DNA from: Pseudomonas asplenii
GTDB lineage: Bacteria > Pseudomonadota > Gammaproteobacteria > Pseudomonadales > Pseudomonadaceae
DNA length: 64,000 nucleotides
Direction of reading: 5' to 3'
Assembly (NCBI RefSeq): GCF_001293465.1
Contig: NZ_JSYZ01000007.1
Span: 343,603 to 407,602, forward strand
Below, in pieces: positions 62,198 to 64,000 of this stretch; position 1 is the stretch's first letter; each line of letters opens with the position of its first letter. Made by a program: the position numbers and the translations under genes. The notes beneath the pieces were generated by a model. The model saw only the letters and a list, made by a program, of their open reading frames with translations. It was not told where the DNA came from and searched no databases.

Positions 62198-64000
62198 CAC
62201 GGCTTACCTGGATAGAAAACTTTGAAACCACCTTGATTAGATAGATCAGGAAGATTCGGATTAAGAGGAGACCTAGGGGCAACCACCATTTTACCATCAC
62301 CATAAGCCCATACCAAATTAGTTGGCGCCTTAACCGAAACCCCCATCTTATTCGCAAGATTCTGGGCAAATCCTGCATCACAAGCCCCCGTATCACAGGA
62401 TAGCAAGCGTATAGGCTGTCCAGTATAAGACGGATTATTCTCAATCAGCCGAGAAACAAGGCGCTGATCCGCCATGATAGTTCCGTTAGCTGTCACAATC
62501 TCAATTTTTTGAGGACTCCCATGTGCTATGACATCAAAATAACCGTTTGAATCAATATCAGATCTTTGAGATACGTTCTTAAAAAACTGGTCTGAATCGC
62601 CCATGAAATTAGCTGCACCTGGAACCGGTTGACCAGCAGCATCAGCACCATTCTTGACCGAAACAACAGCGTCGCCCTCCTTCACCACGGCGCTGCCAAT
62701 TGCGCTTTTGAGACCCACGACGTTTAACAGAGCCTGCGCAAACCAACCAATCCGCTCCCCTGTGGTCGCTTGGGCTTCCGTCACCGGATTTGCCACACCT
62801 GCCGCCATCGACAGCTGGCAAGCAATGCCAATCCCCCCCATACCACCGCAGCCCTCGGCAAAGGAATCAGCAGCGACCTGTTTCAGATTTGCCTGCAGCT
62901 CACTCTGCGTCTTCGCCTGATCAGCTCGCCCCGCCAGTGACTGCTCCACGGACGCAGGCTTCAGGTACCACTCATCACCCTGAGCAGTTTTCAGAGACTG
63001 ATCCGTAACAACGCAGAATCCAGTAGAGGAGATCTTGCACATAACGATATCGCCAGGCTTATGATCCTGACTGGAAGCCCATGTTGTATCCGTGGCCTCA
63101 CTAATAACTTCATGTTTGAGTTCACTCCCTCCCTTCTTGAGCAATGCCTGAATATCGGCAGCCAGTTCTTGGCATTCCGTCGAAGAACTACCCAGGCAGG
63201 ACGAGGTGTACTTCCGCCGTTTCTCGTCTAGGGAGAGTCCTTCCTCCATGCTCAGATGGTTGTTCTCTACCGCATTCTTCGCAGTTCCAGCAGCAGCAAT
63301 AGCGTTTTCCAACCCACCGGCCGCCAACCCTCCAGCCAGGCCACCAGCAAGCGTCGACAGCGCCGAAACTGTCTGTTTCTCCGACTCGGTCAACTGATCA
63401 ACAGACTTATTCGGGTACAGTTGCTTGGCGATGTACTCACCAAGGCCCGCACCTGCCGCACCGGCCAAAGCGGAGTTACCTTGCGAACTTGCAAGCACTG
63501 CTCCCCAGACTGCATGCGCCATCAGGTTTGCGGCGTCGTCCCCCTTGGTGGCCTCCTTGATGCTCTGGGCGACATAGGGCGCCGCCGCCCCCGCCAGCGC
63601 ACCACCGATGTTCCCGCCCAGAACACCCTGCACAACTGCGCTGACAGCCTGAGCCGCCTTCTTGAAACTGCTGCCCACGCCGTAACTTTGGCTCACCTGC
63701 TGGGCAATCTGATCCCCAGTTGGATTGGCGTTCCCCTTATCCAGCAACTGTTGCCGAGCAGCTTTATACTCGTCGCTGTTCGGGTCCCAAGCCGCCTTCA
63801 TCTTGGCCGTGGCAATCGCATCCGAAACCCCATTGACCAACTCCACAGAGCTGCGAATCAGCTCCATGCGCTCTTCCATCGCCTTCTTGTCAGGCCGGTC
63901 GAGCTTCTCGTTGGCGTTGGCCGTATCGCGGCTCAGCCCCACCAGGTCGTTGGCCCCCTCAGTGTTACGAACGACGATGGTGCCCTCACTGACGGCGCTA
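62197..64000 (-). CDS. cdiA: CdiA/hemagglutinin contact-dependent toxin, C-terminal part (5' end outside window)
   Basis: The frame runs off the right edge of the window. It shows the typical CdiA late region: TIVVRNTEGAND then LSRDTANAN, an Ala/Gly-rich pretoxin stretch, and the VENN motif in KNAVENNHLSMEEG, which marks the start of the variable CdiA-CT. The last ~110 residues hold DVIAHGSPQKIE (His codon 62521-62523) and PIRLLSCDTGACDAGFAQ (Cys codon 62395-62397), spaced like the His/Cys pair of clan CD (caspase-like) cysteine peptidases. The stop is coupled to the putative immunity gene. Export would use a CdiB partner beyond the window. Confidence 0.85.
   Translation of the reverse strand, partial: SAVSEGTIVVRNTEGANDLVGLSRDTANANEKLDRPDKKAMEERMELIRSSVELVNGVSDAIATAKMKAAWDPNSDEYKAARQQLLDKGNANPTGDQIAQQVSQSYGVGSSFKKAAQAVSAVVQGVLGGNIGGALAGAAAPYVAQSIKEATKGDDAANLMAHAVWGAVLASSQGNSALAGAAGAGLGEYIAKQLYPNKSVDQLTESEKQTVSALSTLAGGLAGGLAAGGLENAIAAAGTAKNAVENNHLSMEEGLSLDEKRRKYTSSCLGSSSTECQELAADIQALLKKGGSELKHEVISEATDTTWASSQDHKPGDIVMCKISSTGFCVVTDQSLKTAQGDEWYLKPASVEQSLAGRADQAKTQSELQANLKQVAADSFAEGCGGMGGIGIACQLSMAAGVANPVTEAQATTGERIGWFAQALLNVVGLKSAIGSAVVKEGDAVVSVKNGADAAGQPVPGAANFMGDSDQFFKNVSQRSDIDSNGYFDVIAHGSPQKIEIVTANGTIMADQRLVSRLIENNPSYTGQPIRLLSCDTGACDAGFAQNLANKMGVSVKAPTNLVWAYGDGKMVVAPRSPLNPNLPDLSNQGGFKVFYPGKP

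Overview
The window looks like a chromosome segment of a fluorescens-group Pseudomonas. The evidence is high GC in most genes, Pseudomonas-typical families (DUF1652, DUF2790, DUF3182, OprD porin, short RHS proteins), REP-like palindromes and catBC/catR and antABC arranged as in that genus. No rRNA, tRNA or CRISPR array was recognised.

Layout. 1-26 kb is a stress/stationary-phase type accessory region, reminiscent of the PA2134-PA2192 island of P. aeruginosa. It holds a four-gene translationally coupled cluster (acyl-CoA dehydrogenase-like, PIG-L deacetylase, methyltransferase, glycosyltransferase), a cation/proton antiporter, cyoABCD without cyoE, KGG-repeat stress proteins, Mn-catalase, a PoxB-like ThDP enzyme, a PfpI/DJ-1 protein, a YghA-like SDR, the ybhP-clsB-ybhN set, a DUF421 gene broken by an amber codon, a ClpP-like protease and a LOV blue-light hybrid kinase. 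27-42 kb is mixed: cynR/cynTS, a MASE2-GGDEF cyclase next to a gene remnant, an NCS2 permease, a sensor kinase, an OprD porin, and an enteric-type lysR-lysA pair.

42.4-57.8 kb is the most notable part: catC-catB / catR, two XylS-subgroup AraC regulators (one in the antR position), antABC-catA, a PAS chemoreceptor, and an outer-membrane channel in an operon with a set matching iifABCD of Acinetobacter (indole oxidation). Read together this is a contiguous route: indole -> indole-2,3-dihydrodiol -> 3-hydroxyindolin-2-one -> anthranilate -> catechol -> cis,cis-muconate -> muconolactone -> beta-ketoadipate enol-lactone. Operator-like direct repeats of XylS type (TGCA-N6-GGNTA and variants) lie upstream of the first AraC gene, between antR and antA, and, degenerate but duplicated, upstream of iifA, suggesting one regulon.

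58-64 kb is a polymorphic-toxin and mobile-DNA area of lower GC: an orphan RHS core protein, a frameshifted REP-associated tyrosine transposase (RAYT), three short elements made of the RAYT 3' end and its terminal repeats, a SUKH/SMI1 immunity gene, and the 3' end of a cdiA gene (VENN motif) whose C-terminal domain has a His/Cys pair resembling clan CD cysteine peptidases. It is translationally coupled to a zinc-ribbon putative immunity gene.

All calls come from reading the sequence and recalled family knowledge; no database search was run.
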